Assembly (NCBI GenBank): GCA_005406025.1
Contig: BGZK01000279.1
Span: 124,001 to 188,000, forward strand
Length of the DNA stretch: 64,000 nucleotides
Reading direction: 5' to 3'
DNA from: Eumeta japonica
Lineage: Eukaryota; Arthropoda; Insecta; Lepidoptera; Psychidae
Each line of letters starts with the position of its first letter. The first letter of the stretch is position 1. Under the pieces are notes generated by a model. That model was given only the letters and a program-made list of their open reading frames with translations. It ran no database searches and was not told where the DNA came from. The position numbers were made by a program, and so were the translations under genes. Shown piece after piece: positions 25,301-40,300 of this stretch.

Positions 25301-28300
25301 ATTAAAAAATGTTCAAAACATTATGCGCTATCAATGACTTGTTGAGTTTTGTCGGAATGAAACGTAACCGAATTAGTTGGCGCTGTCGTAAAGCACTCAG
25401 TGGCGGCGAGTGGACAAGGTTTAAACATCCTAAAGACTTTCTTTGTGATTTTGGATTGTTTTCATTACTTTCAATTTTCAATTTATGAAAATTTGTTATA
25501 TTTAAAAAAAAATTAGAAACGTTCAAAAGAAATAGTAGTAGACATAAACTCAATTCCAGAAATAAAAATAAACTGATTTCACATGTTAGTCGACTAAGTA
25601 AAGTCACAAATTCATTGAGAGGGCTCTGTGTGCGCATATTCAATAAGGTTCCTATGGATATACAAGATCATATAAATTTAAGAGTGTTATGAAACTCAGT
25701 AAAAAAGGGTATTATAAAATTTTTGAATAATTAGAAGACAAATATCCAAGGGCATAAGCGGCTCGACTTTTTAAGGGGCTGTTTCGTTCTTAATGGTTTT
25801 GTATTTGTTTTGGCTATGTATGAGCAAATTAGAAAAAAGCTACCCTTAAGTTTCTTCCTCGTTCTTCTTGAGGGAAAACTGCCTTCCAAACGAAAGGCAA
25901 AGGGTAAATTCGCAAAAAATTATGACGTATTTCAAGTGTTATTTTGTAATCTATGAAGTAAAGATATTTTGAATTTGAATTGAGTTTGAATTTCAACAGT
26001 GAAGTAATGAATAGCTGCATTCCTGAAATAAATGAATTACAGGAATTGATTCCTAAGCGAAAGTTGAAAGGTGGGATTGATCATTGGTTTAAAAGTGACA
26101 CGTATAAGTTGTGGTGGCGGTTGCAATGAAAAAAAGTTAATAAATTTAACTAGTTAGTAGTATAATATGAGACAGTGGTACTAGTTACGTGCGCGTGTGC
26201 CGTGTACGTTTTAAATTTGATGATAGATATCAAAAACTAATCAACTGTGTTCCCCATGAAAATGGTACAAATTATGTCGAGTTTCGCCTCCTCCAGACCT
26301 CATTCAAATAGTTTAATTTGTCGAAATAAATTGAACGAAAAATATTTTTGAAGAAAATCTTTAAATGAATGTCTCAAAAATAAATTATGGACGAATCGAT
26401 TGATTGAGATTGATTCGACATTTAAAATAGATTTGCTTACTCTTCTCATTTTCGAGTTTCAATAACGTGCATATTAAAACATAATGTTACAGGATTGGCT
26501 TGCGGGTTTGACCGTTTACAAGATTTTATTAGAACGAACATCGTAAACCGAGAAATGTAAAAAAAGGCGCGGAAACTCGACGATATTCATAATACGTCAG
26601 CAAAAACAATATAATTATAATTAACGAATTGTGTTTTCCGTATATAAGTGTTTAACTAGGGTCAACGCTAAAACGTAAATCTGGTATGCAAATATTGTTA
26701 TATGCGAATCTCAAGGACGACCGCACAATATGCTACTCGTACAATATCCGAGCGCGCCTGATCATAAAACATCGCATGTCCAATTCGATTTTTGCATGTT
26801 AGCCCGTGTCTGCATGAAGAATTACATACGAATTATGTTTACACAGCGTGTGTGAAACTTTTTTTTTCGGTCTTAATTATCGTTAAAACGTCCGTAACTA
26901 CTTAATTTTATCTTAACATGTAAGAATGGCGTCAAAAAAGGAAATTGTTTGTCTAACGTCAACATGGATTTTAACGCGAGAAAATTTCCGTGCAATGATC
27001 TATTAATTGCGTTGCCATTTAAGCCAATAAGAAAGTTACAAGAGACTTGACGGTTGACAATACGTGATGGAACTCTATACCTAGCCAGTGTTTATGATTT
27101 CTTTAACGAGTTTTAAATTTAGCGGTCAGGAAGCTTTGCATTCGGCGGATACCTCATTATTTGACCGAAGCTCAAAAACTCCGTCATGTTAATTGGCGCC
27201 GCGAAATGATGCAAAAGATTTGCGGGTGGTGACTCAAATAGTGCATACGACATAACAGTAACTATGTCAGTTACTGTTACGGTCCCGAAACCAAAGGACA
27301 GTCTGATCAGTGGGTGTTTCCTTTCGAGGAGTTGTAAGTTTACTAAAGTAAAACAAGGTAAAAGCGTCAGTAAAAAGATTGTGACCTATTTTTTGGAATA
27401 CCTGGTCATTAAGCAACAACTGTTTTAGTAGATAAAAACAGTCACCGCAGACTGTACACTAACAATTGTTTGCCTCTGTCTTGGAAAAGGTCAGGGAAAA
27501 CGACCTCGCAGTAGGAGTCTACTTCGTTATGACAACGTGGTAAGGGCACATACCGCCAGACAAACAACTAACAATTTAGGGACATTGGGTGTGAAAATAC
27601 TGGCACACCCGCCTTAACCCAATCTCCACCATGCGATTTTTTTTTCATTTCCTGTAATAAAAGATAAACTTCGAGGAAATTGGTTTTCGGCGCCGAGGAA
27701 GCGGTGGCTATATACGAAAAGGCCATCGAAACGACCCCTAAATTCGAGTGGGCAAAGTGTTTCTCGCAGTGGTTCCGTCCAATGCAGGGTTGTGGTGATC
27801 TCAATATACATAATTTTGAAAAACGATAATAATAAAAATAACTCGGTTGTCTGCTCAGTTTTCGATTTTCGAAGTAATTACAGATGGACTCAGGTATATG
27901 TAATGAGCAATAGAATCCAGTGTTACATATGAAAAACGGTGAAGAAACGATAAGAGAAAGATAGTATAGGAGAAAACAACTAGTTTTTATGTAGACAAAC
28001 AAATGCCGTATACGTAAATATTATTACGTATTGTTATATATGTAAAACAGACTTTTGCATATATCTTTGAAATTACATAAAGGATTTTAAAATGGTTTTT
28101 ACGGATAGATAAAGTCTGGCTTGGAGCAGAATAAAGATACTAATTCATTTCAACCAAATGTCAGGAAATGGAGTTATCATCATTTAAGGATTTAACCTGA
28201 GAAGTTACAAGGTAAATAATAAAAGCTAACGTCGTAGACCTAATAAAAAAGTACAAAAACTTACACTAGGTCTTCTAATCACGACGTGCTCGACGTATTG

Positions 28301-31300
28301 AAAAATATACGAACGGGCTGAGAGACATTGGAGGGGGTGGAGTAGTAATAAGAATTTTATGCGACAAAGCGAATATCACGTGGGCGAAGCCTTGGATGGA
28401 GATATAGTCTGAAATAATGAAATTGTGAAAGCTGGGAGAACATACACGCTTGTGTGTATAATAAGCTGTATCAACAGTGCCGGTTAAAGGTTACTAATTG
28501 CCGTAACCACCATGGCAATGATAACGTGTGGAACCTCTCTGCTTAGAGTGCTTTTCGAGGTGTCAAGCGAGTGGTTCAATTCAACTCAAGTTAAAAGCGC
28601 ATTTGTTCAATTCGCCCGTGGCTAGAATCGAACCCGGTAACCTTCTTGTTCCAATGCGGCGCTCTTAGCCGCTGAGCGACTTACGCTCTCTGCTGTAACA
28701 TTCAAAAGAAGGATAGTATAAAAGTCAAAACTGAAGATTGAACGCAATTAAGAAGATTCAAATGTTTCGAAGCCCTAAGTTGGAAATGAAACGTAAAAAA
28801 ATCACGCGGTCTAAACAGGATTCGATGCCACTAAAAAAGTTTAGTGGCATATTTACAAGAGATTGTATGCAAAAAGTCGGCGACTGTGCCGTCCAGTTTT
28901 TTTGTCCGATCATGTGACCGATAGACGATAAACGAAGATGGACGATATGAGCGAGCATGTATTCCGGTACTCGTTCGCTCAAAGGTCGCCAACTTCGAAG
29001 TTTATCGCTAAAACGTCTCGCCGATGGCCGGCGCGTGCGCAGCTCTACTGCCTTTCGTTTGCTGTGAACTCGTTTTAGTGAAGCCTGGAACGTTCCGATC
29101 GTTAATGTTCCGATTATTAATTAATTGAGATTTCCGAATACGATTTACGACCATGTTCGAGACAAAAGCAGACTGTTCGTCCATAGAGAAGAGAAACCTG
29201 AGATGACCTTCTTATAATATTTATTATTATCATTAATATAAATTCACGCTTGTTACTCAAAAGAGTAGGCAGAGACTACATATCTGTCTACCTTTTCCAT
29301 AAATAATGAATTTTGCATACCTTTCTTGCTTCACTGACATCTATCCATTGACGACTGTCATAGTATGTACAAGTAACTTTGTGTATGTCTGAAATAAGTC
29401 CAAAAAAGATCCATGTTGCTATAGCGAACAATAGAGCCATGTTGTAGTGCAGTCATGTAAGATAAACATTTGAACAAATATATGAAATTTTGTTATCTAT
29501 TGGAGTATGTTATTAATATAGCGTAGTTAACATTTATGTTTATTAAATGAGTGCTAGCACCATTACATGGTAAATAAAACCCATACTAATATTTGACACA
29601 AATATTATATATATGATATTTGTGCAAAATTGCTCAACAAGATTGCTTAACATTGTTTAACGTCATTGTTTTTAATATGGGGCAGCCGGAGATCACATTC
29701 TTTGCGCACATTGATGAGGCTTTCACGATTACAAATGTCATTCTCAATACCTGCGTTATTTCATAAAATTGCTACAGTAAGAGTAGAGATTCTTGGGTCA
29801 ACTTATGAAAAAGTGTCTAACAATTCTTGGTGAAGACGCTCGCCCTAGATTGGAAGGTAAGACTAGCTGTATTAGCTACCACTGTACGCCCTTTCCGGCT
29901 ATCTGTCGTTAAGATTTGTTGTAGTTTCATCAGATTTTTATCACCTTATTGTTAAGGCATACGCTTCTGTGATCTTTTTATTTCAAATCCAGGGGTTTAA
30001 AATTGAAGCCGCACACCCTCGCTCTATGCGGGTCGGCGACTGCTAGAAACGGTCGTCAGCGATGAGGTGTCAATGTTTCGCCGGCTTGGCACATTCTTTT
30101 AGGCACGTAGTGACTGACCTAAATCAAGTTATTGATAGATTCCTCTGCGGTCTGTAGAACTAGTACTCGATACCTTCTAATTGGAAAACAACGCGGTGGC
30201 AAATAGACCACTAGAAGTCCCTTTTCACTTAACCTCCTATAATGTAGATGTAATATAATGTATTTCTTTAAACACTGTCTTATACGGATCGACTAAAGGA
30301 TGACTAAGCTGAATTGCTCTGAAAAGAGTGTAATTTAATAAAGCGTAATTTTAACACATTATATCGTTTCTAAAAATATTACTGCGCATCTTGTTTAAAA
30401 AGAAAAACAATATTTAAATATATTATCTAATTATTCCTACAGTTATTGTATTAAAGGTTTTAGTTACAATTAACTGTCTCTTTTATTACGCCATAATCTC
30501 TTAGCTTCTCTTTATGTCAACAACAACTATAAACAATGTATACTTATCATCGAAAGTTGATAATAAGTATATATTATTAAAATTTAATGAAGGGCAATGA
30601 ACTTCATTTATGTTAATATAATATTTGAGGCAAACACGGCAACGTTAGACGACCCACCTCGCAAAAACGGTCCGTTTACACACAACGAGCGGGGCATCAA
30701 GCGGTACGATCCATCGTATATAATTATTGTTTTGTTAATTTAGTATTAATGATTTGACCTACAGTCATTTTGTGTTCAATTTGGCTGCAACGCGAAAATG
30801 GCCTAATTCTACCCGTGAGATGTCACACTCTCACAGACATGAAGTAACAGTTTCCGCTGTTGCATTTCGACCAGTCGGGAGAGTTCCGGTGGCCCGCTAC
30901 CCTTCCATCGGCCCTTTCCTTCCTCCATCGGGAATCCTATTCATATCCAACAGGCCGGCGACGCACTGGCAACTCCTTTGGGATTGCGAGTATCTATGGG
31001 CGGCGATGATCGCCTACGTGCACTCTGATGTCTCACATGCTCATTTGACTCTTGAAAAAATATAAATCCTAGTGACGGGACAGACAGACGGATGTCGTCC
31101 TCTGGGGAACGTACAGAGGTCTGTCGCTGGTTCGATATCGAGCTAGGGAAATATTTGCCCGAACACTTAAGTGGTCCGCATTAAATTCGTGTTAAATATC
31201 CGGTTCACCGGCGGCAGCTGAATCAATACAGACGTACGAGCGAAGTGAAAGTTGTTTGTTTGGACTAGAAAAAAATTTAATTAATACGCCTATCGATTCC

Positions 31301-34300
31301 ACGAATTCTCGCGAATCCAATCGAGCGTGTAGCTCCTAGAGCCGTTTAGGAGTTGTGTCGGATGTCGCCCGACGACGCGAATTAGAAACTAAATGCAACG
31401 GGTTTTCGTATTCATTCATTAAACCGTGATAGCTTAAAGCTAAACGAATAAATAAATTATTAGTATAAAAAGCGGGTCGTATTAATAATCACAAACTTAA
31501 ACGACATTTTTTTTTTCTTGAAGGTGATATACCGCAGCTTGTTTACGTTTGCAAATTATCGCAAACCAGGCTTTCTAGAGTTGTCTATGGTTTGTGTGGT
31601 TTGGTTTGTTTTCACTTGCCGACAAGGAGAGAAAAAAAGTGGTAATGCTGTTACATCACTGATAATAAATATCCATATTTATATGCGGATATACAGTTTG
31701 TTTTCGTATTCAGGATTTTAAGAGATGTAAAAAAATGGAGTATAAAGATCATTTTTGTTGCACATTCTATATACCTATCTGTAAATACAAAGTTCACATT
31801 GTATGAAAGTTGACGTCTCACCTTCCTGCCGGTCTTCTCGACGATGCAAGTGGCGAGGATCGATCCCAGGAGTTGCACCACCCCCACCAATATCACTTGC
31901 GTGTTCGCACCCAAGTGCACGTGCATGGTCTCCGAAGCTGAAAACGGAGTATATGTCATATTTCATAATATTTTGTTTTTACATTTTCAATGTAACAATC
32001 GATTGATTAAGAGTTGAATTTAAAACTTGTCCGTGCACTGCCGTCCACCCCAGTTTCATTATATCGTATCAAATTTAATAGACGTGTAAAATATATAGGA
32101 AAGTAGTATATTCCTTTATTCCATCATGTTCGAGGAATTGGGGTTCTCGATTAGTTAAGAGCATTGTCTTCGAACTAGAACTTAGGAGGACTTTTTAAAT
32201 CGAGCCAATACGCCTCGGATAGCACATTAAGCTGCCGGTCCTGGAAGTTGCAACCGAAGCTCCGACGACGGTCTCTACAAGCTTCGACCCTCTCTGACCG
32301 ACAAGTCGGTCGAAGATTATCACGATCCGAAATAATGAGCTTTCGGGTGTGCACGCTCTTACACTGGTGTGATGATGACCAAGCACAGATTCGCGAGCTC
32401 ACCGCTTTCGAACACCTGCCCGGCGAATATCAGCACGATCAGGTACCCGTCAAACTGCTGGGCCAGCTTGATAACCACCGTTATGATGAAGGCTCTGGAT
32501 GTGTTCTTGTCCGACACTGCAAATAGGAAAAGCATTTTGTACTGATAGCATATAGCGGTATATGTTTTTTTATACAAATCTTAAGAGACGAACGAGTACG
32601 CGAGCCGCTGTTCATCGTCACCCATGCGCACTCGCAAACCCTATGAGAGTGACCACCAGTGCGTTGGCGACCTTTTGGAAAGGAGTACGCACTGTACTTA
32701 AGGACTTCCTTGTCGTAATTCGTAGGGAATACAGCTAATGGTAGACGATGCCAAATTGCCGTACGTGGTAGAAGATTGCGCTCGAAGCGTACGTTGGTAG
32801 CACGCAAGCCATCGAGATGACGCTGATGGTATTTCCGGCGAGCGGAACGGGGATGGAAGTCAATGGCAGAAATAATGAAGTTGGATAGTACTTATAATGA
32901 TAATAAGGTGATATTATAAAAATGTCACGTGATATAACGGGAAATGAAAATGAAATTCTTATTTTTTTTAACTTAAAATCAGAATTCATGTGCTAATATA
33001 AAACGGAAAGAATGTTACAACTGGTTTAGAATTAATGAAGACAATTAAAGTTAGTGTCGGAACGTATTACATGAAGCCCTATCGATGTTTAAAGTCGATG
33101 TGTTTTTGTGTCCTTTCCTTTAAAATATTCTAACTCGCGTATCCTGAGTTTAATTAAAATCTATTATTTAAACATAAGAGCTATAGCAATACTAAATCAT
33201 ATGAAACATTGCAAATGCCGCTATTGCGATTCCATATTGAATCAGGATTAAAAACTGAATAGCATGAAATGCTTTTATACAGCTCAGATAATCAGTGTAT
33301 CAAGTATTACAATGTGTTTACAATTTGAATAACAATAATCGACTGGCTAATTAATATATGAACCTTAATATCGGACGAAAAGCTCACGCGGCAGACTATT
33401 AGTTTTAATAGCTATTGAATAGCTTACCAAGGAATAGCTTCATAGGCATTTCTCGAGCTTTGAATGAATAAAATTGGATTTATTACAGAATAGCTTGTAA
33501 AACTTATGACGTATCTAAGCTGAGTTAAAAAATTTGAAACGTTGTGGTATTCTTCAACGGTAACAAGTAAGTTAATCACTCATGTCATATTGGTTTGTGA
33601 TTACGTGTTATTTATTTAAAAACTTGTCCTTCCTGCCATATTGAATTATTTATTATTGAATAACAATTATCGCAATTATGCGAGCGTTAATTTTATTCAA
33701 GGGCTGAGTTATCTTAACACGTTATCTTTGACGGAATCTATAAATAAATAATTAAAAGGTTTTCCGTGTGACGTCACATTGTATCATCGCCATATTTAGC
33801 TTTAGGTCGCGCTGGGCGTTGACCCATCTTAGCACCGCGTCCTTGGAATACCTCTTATCTGTGTGAAATGGATTCGAAGCGTATTGGACACCTAATAGTT
33901 TCCTTTGTATTTTCTAAATCTTCTTCTTATGCAGTTACTAAAGATACTTTAAACAGTATTCATAATATTTCAGAAACGAAAATTATTGACTATTAATGTT
34001 GAATTCGTAGAAAAATCCTCGCATGAAGCAAGTGCGGAAACCAGGGGTTCATTGAGGTCATGACCCCCTAGGCTGGTTACAAGTCGAACACTGATACTGA
34101 ATTGAACCTATCGTGACTGAACATAGACTATCTGACACCCATGACACGAAGGCTGGGTCAACTTTTGTTATAATGAGCCAATAACTAACGAATTTGAACA
34201 ATGTCGCTCTCTGGACCCTCATCGATATGGCGTTCTTTTCTCCCCAAGACATATTTTATTCTTTCATACCTTTTTCTTATAATATTATTTACAGTAAGTT

Positions 34301-37300
34301 ATCCATAAATTGTAAATTATGTAAAAAAATGTATATACAAACAATGAAAGAAGCGAAAGCAACGTTCAATCGAACGGTTCGGACACATGTTTTAAAGTAA
34401 ATAAACCATTTTAATTTTAAATAGTATTTGAATATTAAAAATGGCTGATTTCTAATGGGAATACAGTGCAATTGTTTCAATGCTGTCACCAATATTTCCA
34501 AGTTTTCATCAGACGAGTTTTTTCTTTCGATCGATTACATCAAAAAGGTAAATGCATTACATTGAAGAAAATCAAAAATTCCTTTTTGTTAGATTACATC
34601 ATTTTAATTCTGTTGTGTTAAAATAGAAGGGAATAGTGTCCGTAAAATAAATTACTAAAACTTTTCTGATTTATTTTTATCTTGTCAGGAAGATTTTGCT
34701 GATTATCAAACTATAAAATACCACTCGATATCTGTACAGTTAATTGGGTAAACAAGTGATATTTAAACAATTGAAAAAAATTGTTTTGGAATTTTTTTTT
34801 CTATTAACGTTTAAGATATTTTTCTCGAAAAAAAGGTCCTTATGCCAATTACCGTTTCTTTACGCTTTATTAATTGTTATAAATTTTTTAAAGTTCTAAA
34901 TATTTGAAAATGGAGAATTCTATCAAATATGGCAATTTTAGTGAGTTTGTGTCCGCAATACTGCGCACTGACTTCATACTGTTACCATACTCTGGAAGTG
35001 ATTTACAAGAACAGAAGAGGAACACGCAGACATACAATAGTGATCGACTATAAGGAATTTACTTTTCTGACTTAATTTGATACCTATTGGAATGACAAAG
35101 GACTCGTTCTATTATAATATTAAGTAGGCGAATGGTGAAAATTTAAGAAATACCGCTTTGGATAAAAAGGTTATTTTAATTTCAATGCTATCAAAAGGAT
35201 AAAAAAGAAAACACCGGACAGCGCGAATGGATTCGCACCTTCAGGGTTCCTTACAAACTCAACTACGTATGTGGATGTATCATCCACCAAGAGATTCGAT
35301 GGTGATGATTGAAGAGGTACGAAATTGCTGTTATTGCAACAATTGCGATTGTTATTTTCGGCTAGATTCTAGACTTAGTCAAGATATGTCGAAGGCACTA
35401 CTTTTATTTTTTATTGCAGTAGTGTGATTTATTTTTTGTTAACTTTGATTAGCTTACAAGACCTTAAGAGAAAAGATATTGATACGTAACAAACATTTTT
35501 TAAATGAATGTGAATTTTAATAACAAATAAGGCTTTTGTCAGGTACTCCGTTATCTATTATTATTTTTTTTTTGCTTTTGCTCTTCTTTTAATAAAACTT
35601 TATTTCATAGAAAGAGCAATCTTTTCCTAAACCCTGCTTGGTTAATTTCGAAAACCCTTTTTTCTCATTTAACGCCATAGAGCTATGACCTATTCAATGC
35701 TAGAACTGTCCTTTCTACAGCTCCTATCTCTCGTCTCACCCTATTTGTTCTTTTGCTCATCACTCTGGATAACTAACATATGACTCTCCAAGCGGACTTC
35801 AGTTCAGCCTTGTTCTCCTTCTCTGCGGCGACCAGCTTCTCGATGTCTTCCTCCAGGGTCTTGTCGACGAGGGTGACGCCTCGCAGCCACGCCAACACCG
35901 CCTTGGCCTCCTGATTAGCAGTATAAACGTTAATGATCATTTCTGATCCAAGTAGATCATTTGACGATTCAATTTCTACTAACATGATTTTATTTGCCAC
36001 GGAAAACGTTGGCAGATTATGTGCAAGACGCAATTGAGTTCAATTCAAGATGATAATTACTGTACTTAAATTATGAAGTAAGTAGGAAATATCATATCTT
36101 AAGAGAAAAGTCACTTAAAGTGAAAGTCGACAGTCCCGCACCTAGGGTCTCGTAGCGATGTAGGAAGGGACGTAGAATTTGCATGGTATCGAGCTTAAAT
36201 CAAACGAACATCGTGTGACTCCCTATAAATTTGGAAAATTTTATCTGCAATAATATAAGAATAAACATATACTTGAATAGTAGGTGCAATGCATTAAAAT
36301 CCACACGCATGTCAATATGGGTCACTGATTAGACTGTTACTGTTCATAATTGAAAATTGTGAATGTCTAAAAAACTTCTAAGCAGTGTTTGTTTCCATTT
36401 ATTTTGAATATATTTATATAGCTTTATTACTAAGATTTAAAAAAAAAATTGTTCAAAAGTGAGAGGTGGGAAAAGGGGTTACAAATTGACGAATTTGAAA
36501 GCTGACAAAGGGGAAAATATGCACCATAGAGGAAAATTGATGTGATGCATTTTTAAATAGCTATACAGGGCAGAAGGGGCATGTTGGAATTTGGTGGATA
36601 TATGTAAGGTAAGGTGATTTTTCAGCGTTCGTTAAATAGTCTTTTAGACATATAAGGTACTCAGGAGAAGATTCACACTGAACTCTATTGATGCCTTTTG
36701 AAATTACAATGATTATCAAAAACACATAGCAGAAGTCTATTATTTTGTAGTACAAGCTTTTCGAATGTCCTCATAAATTCTTCCCTCTTACGGTTGAATC
36801 TGTTGCAGTAAGTTCCGCATTTAAACAGTTAAGAGACAATTTAGTGAGATACTGTCAGTTTTAAGAACGAGAATCGGCCAACAACAAACGCTGGCCGATT
36901 TCCTATCCTATATTGGTAATGTCCTCTTTCATTAAAATGTATCTAACAATTAATTTTCAAATCGATAACGTCTCGAAATAGTCGCTCAACCTAAGCGATT
37001 ACGACCTTTCGGATGCGAGAAGTACTTCGGCCGGATCCTCTATTGGGCAATATATATGCAAATTAATGTGTATTTACTAGTTAGAAGTACTCGTCTTGTG
37101 TTTCTGACGCGACGCTGCGCCATCTACACAGCATTTTGTTGGTTATAAATAGGAGAGATAATGGCTGTAATTTCTCTAACAAGTTGTATAATCTCACTTT
37201 CACAATCGCACTAAACTTGTGAACGTCCGTTGTAACTTAACTACATATCTGTATAAATAAAAATCAATGGATGTGTACGTTTGTCCCCTTTGCACTCCTA

Positions 37301-40300
37301 AACCATTGATCCGATTACGGTGAAACTTTAGTGATATGTTGCACGCACGCCCGTAAAGGTTTCTAAACAAAAAAAAAAAAAAATAGCATTTATCTTAACG
37401 GTTTCATATGCGTGTTCGTACTATTAAACTGAGCTGTTGAACCGATTCTGAAAATTGTTTACCAATAAATGACTATAATATTCTTGAGTAAATTAGGCTG
37501 CCAAAATTTACCCTTAGTTTCATCCATGAATTTAAATTCTTAAGACGATTTTCATAATTCTTTAACTTATAGACAGCTACATTTTCCGCGACTAATATAG
37601 CTAATATTTTATTTTGGTACTAGGCATTTGCCTCCGGTCTCGTCGTCCAAATCGGAACTATAGCTGGTAACGGAATCGGAATTGAAAACAAGACAGGAAG
37701 CAGAATCAAGAACGGGACCAAGATAAGGATAAGAAAGCAAGAGTGGGACCGAAATTAAGAACGGGCCTGGGGTTGAAAATGAGGGTAGGGACGGGATCAG
37801 AATCAAAAGAGTGACCGGGATCTGAATCGAAAACGAGACGGCATTGAGATTGGCATCAATCGATATAAAAATGAAGGAATTCATTTTATGTCCATGCCGG
37901 CAGAGCTGCGAGCTTTATTACACGGGCAAGCGACCCACAAGAAACAAGAAAGGGCAAACCAGCGTCTGCTGGGCCAGACAGTTATATCAATAAAATAGCC
38001 AGAATTCTAATTTGTGTATGAGCAATATATGTAATCAGTCCCAATATCCTAGGATAATCTTAAAATGGGGGTTAAAGGGGATGATTTCTTATCTAAAGAC
38101 AATTTTTTTTTGTTATCCAATTGTTTAAGGTTCACATTTTACATGTAAATTTACATATTTTCTTTAAATCCTTATTTTTGCAATATTTTTTCTCTTGTGA
38201 GCGTGGCTGTGAATAACTTATTTGTGATTTTTATTTAAAAGTCCACTTTTGAGTCCGTTTGTTGAAGTATATACTTTTTTTGGTTTTGTGTTTTAGGTAT
38301 CAAAAATTTAGCAAAAATTAAGCAAAGCAAGACAAGAGTAATCACGGAGCCATCATTTTCTTTTAATATACTAGTGAAAAGCTTGAAGGGTCGAACAATA
38401 CAAAATTAGTATGGGTTAATGCTAAAGAAATGTCTGCTTTAAAAAAAAAAGATAATTTAATACAGGTATTCTTATATTTATAATATATGTTAAAACTGTT
38501 TACCTGCACTTCTAATACAGACTGCATCTGCGTAAAAATTATCTTTGCAATGATAGTATAAGACATCTTGACGTACTTAGTTTTTGGGATGCAATATGAA
38601 TGCAATCTATTCATCAGGATAAATTTAATTTAAGTACTGCCTACGTGCACTCTAATGGGTTGGACATTTGTCATTTTGAAAACATAATTTCTTGCCTTAA
38701 TGGTATTGGTACATCTTCTATTAAGAGGGGTAGATCATTATGCAAAAGTTGTAAGTAATTGCTTGAATTTAGAGATTCTGGAGCTCATAGGGACCGATGA
38801 TTTTGACAATTAATACGAGGGCTCCTATTTATGTATCCGGAACTGGCCATATACAGATCAATATTAAAAAAAAAAGTAATTAGAACATTAAAAAATGGAA
38901 CTCCTTGGCTGCAGAATACAGTTTGTTTCATGTAACTGTCAATTATTTTATCATTGTGGCGACATGAAAATTGCGTGTATTTATCACAATGGATTTTACT
39001 CGTAAAAATTTTCGTGCAATGATTTATAACAATTTTTGACGTGGGTTAACTTAAAAATTGCATCGATCAACTCACTTTGACTTTTCAGGATGAAACACTA
39101 TCGAAAATCACTGTGTATCAGTAGTTTAGTGAGTTTAATTGTGGGCGATCTTTACTCATGGACGAATTTAAAGAAAGTCGCCCTTAATCGGTTGTTGTAC
39201 TACAAACTATCGATGATGTGCAGGAACTAATAGATCGTCATGTTACGTATTACGAGACTAAATCGCCCTGGGCATAAGTATGAGAAATATACATAAGGTA
39301 TCACAAGAAAACTTGCTCTAAAAAAAAATTTTGTTCACGTTGGATTCTGCGCAACTTGAGCATTGATCAAAAATATGTTCGTGTCGATGGGTGCAAAAAA
39401 ATTATAAAAAAATACAATCATGGTGCGTTAAAGCTATTTATAATATCTACACAGGTGATGAATTTGGATCTATGCGTAAGGCTCTGAAACTGAACAACAG
39501 TCAATGGTGTGGGTGTTTCAAGGTGAGCCGAACCGAACAAAAGTGATTTATGCCAAAGCATTTTGAAGCAAATGGTTGCTTGTATTTTTTATATAAATGG
39601 ACATGTGGTTACAGTGCAACTAAAGAATCGTACAATGGTTAATTTGAAGTGATACAGAACCATTTGTTTGCCAGAAGTCTTTGAAGAAATAAGAAAGAAC
39701 AACCGACAACGCAGAATTATTCCTCATTACGACTATGCTAGGTGTCACATATCTCTCGGTATTTGGAAGGTAAAAAGATCGAATTGATGGGTCATCCGCC
39801 GTATCGCCCTGATTTCGCACCCAACAATTTCTATTTATTCCCAAGCATGAAGAATAAATTACGTGTTCAACGTTTTTTGAGCCGCGAAGAGGCGTTAAAA
39901 ACGCACATTTTGGACATATCTCAATCAGAATGGAAAAAGTGGTATAAAAATGGGTTTTGTATGCAAAAGTGCATCGATCATCATGGCGAATAAAGTTGAA
40001 AAGCAATAAAACCATATTAGATGATATATGTTTTTTTCTTTTTGATATTCCGGACACATAAATAGCAGTCCTCGAATAAAATTCCAAAGATTAGTTTTAA
40101 ACTAGTATTGAAATCAATCTTCTCTTATTAAATGGGGGTTTTCGTACACCACCTATTACAAATCATGATTATTGAATATTCCTTACCGTTTGCAAGTAGA
40201 TTCGTCAACCCACATAATTCTTTTGAAAAAGATTTGATTTTAGCGATGTTCCTTCAGCATGCGTCGACATAATGATATTTTTTTGACATAGTCCTGGGCG

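Larger units (their letters stand above)
23454..31821 (-). other. Transporter intron 6 (about 8.4 kb)
   Basis: The longest intron. It holds a perfect hairpin (24932-24970), a LINE ORF2 tail (25536-25735), a mariner relic (26970-27870), a tRNA-headed SINE (28470-28695), SINE-like sequence (30125-30225), repeat A (30765-31040) and another SINE head (31085-31170). 23.5-24.9 kb and 28.9-30.1 kb show nothing I recognise. Confidence 0.7.

Noticed and set aside
27568..28002. 144-codon minus ORF
   Set aside because: Antisense to the mariner relic at 27 kb; the plus strand explains the sequence.
28610..28690. Possible tRNA gene on the minus strand
   Set aside because: A and B boxes are present but the ends do not pair into an acceptor stem and SINE body sequence follows.
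30754..31065. 103-codon plus ORF
   Set aside because: Antisense to repeat A copy 3; frame not kept in other copies.
39620..40087. 155-codon minus ORF, the longest in the window
   Set aside because: It is antisense to the mariner transposase remains and resembles nothing itself.
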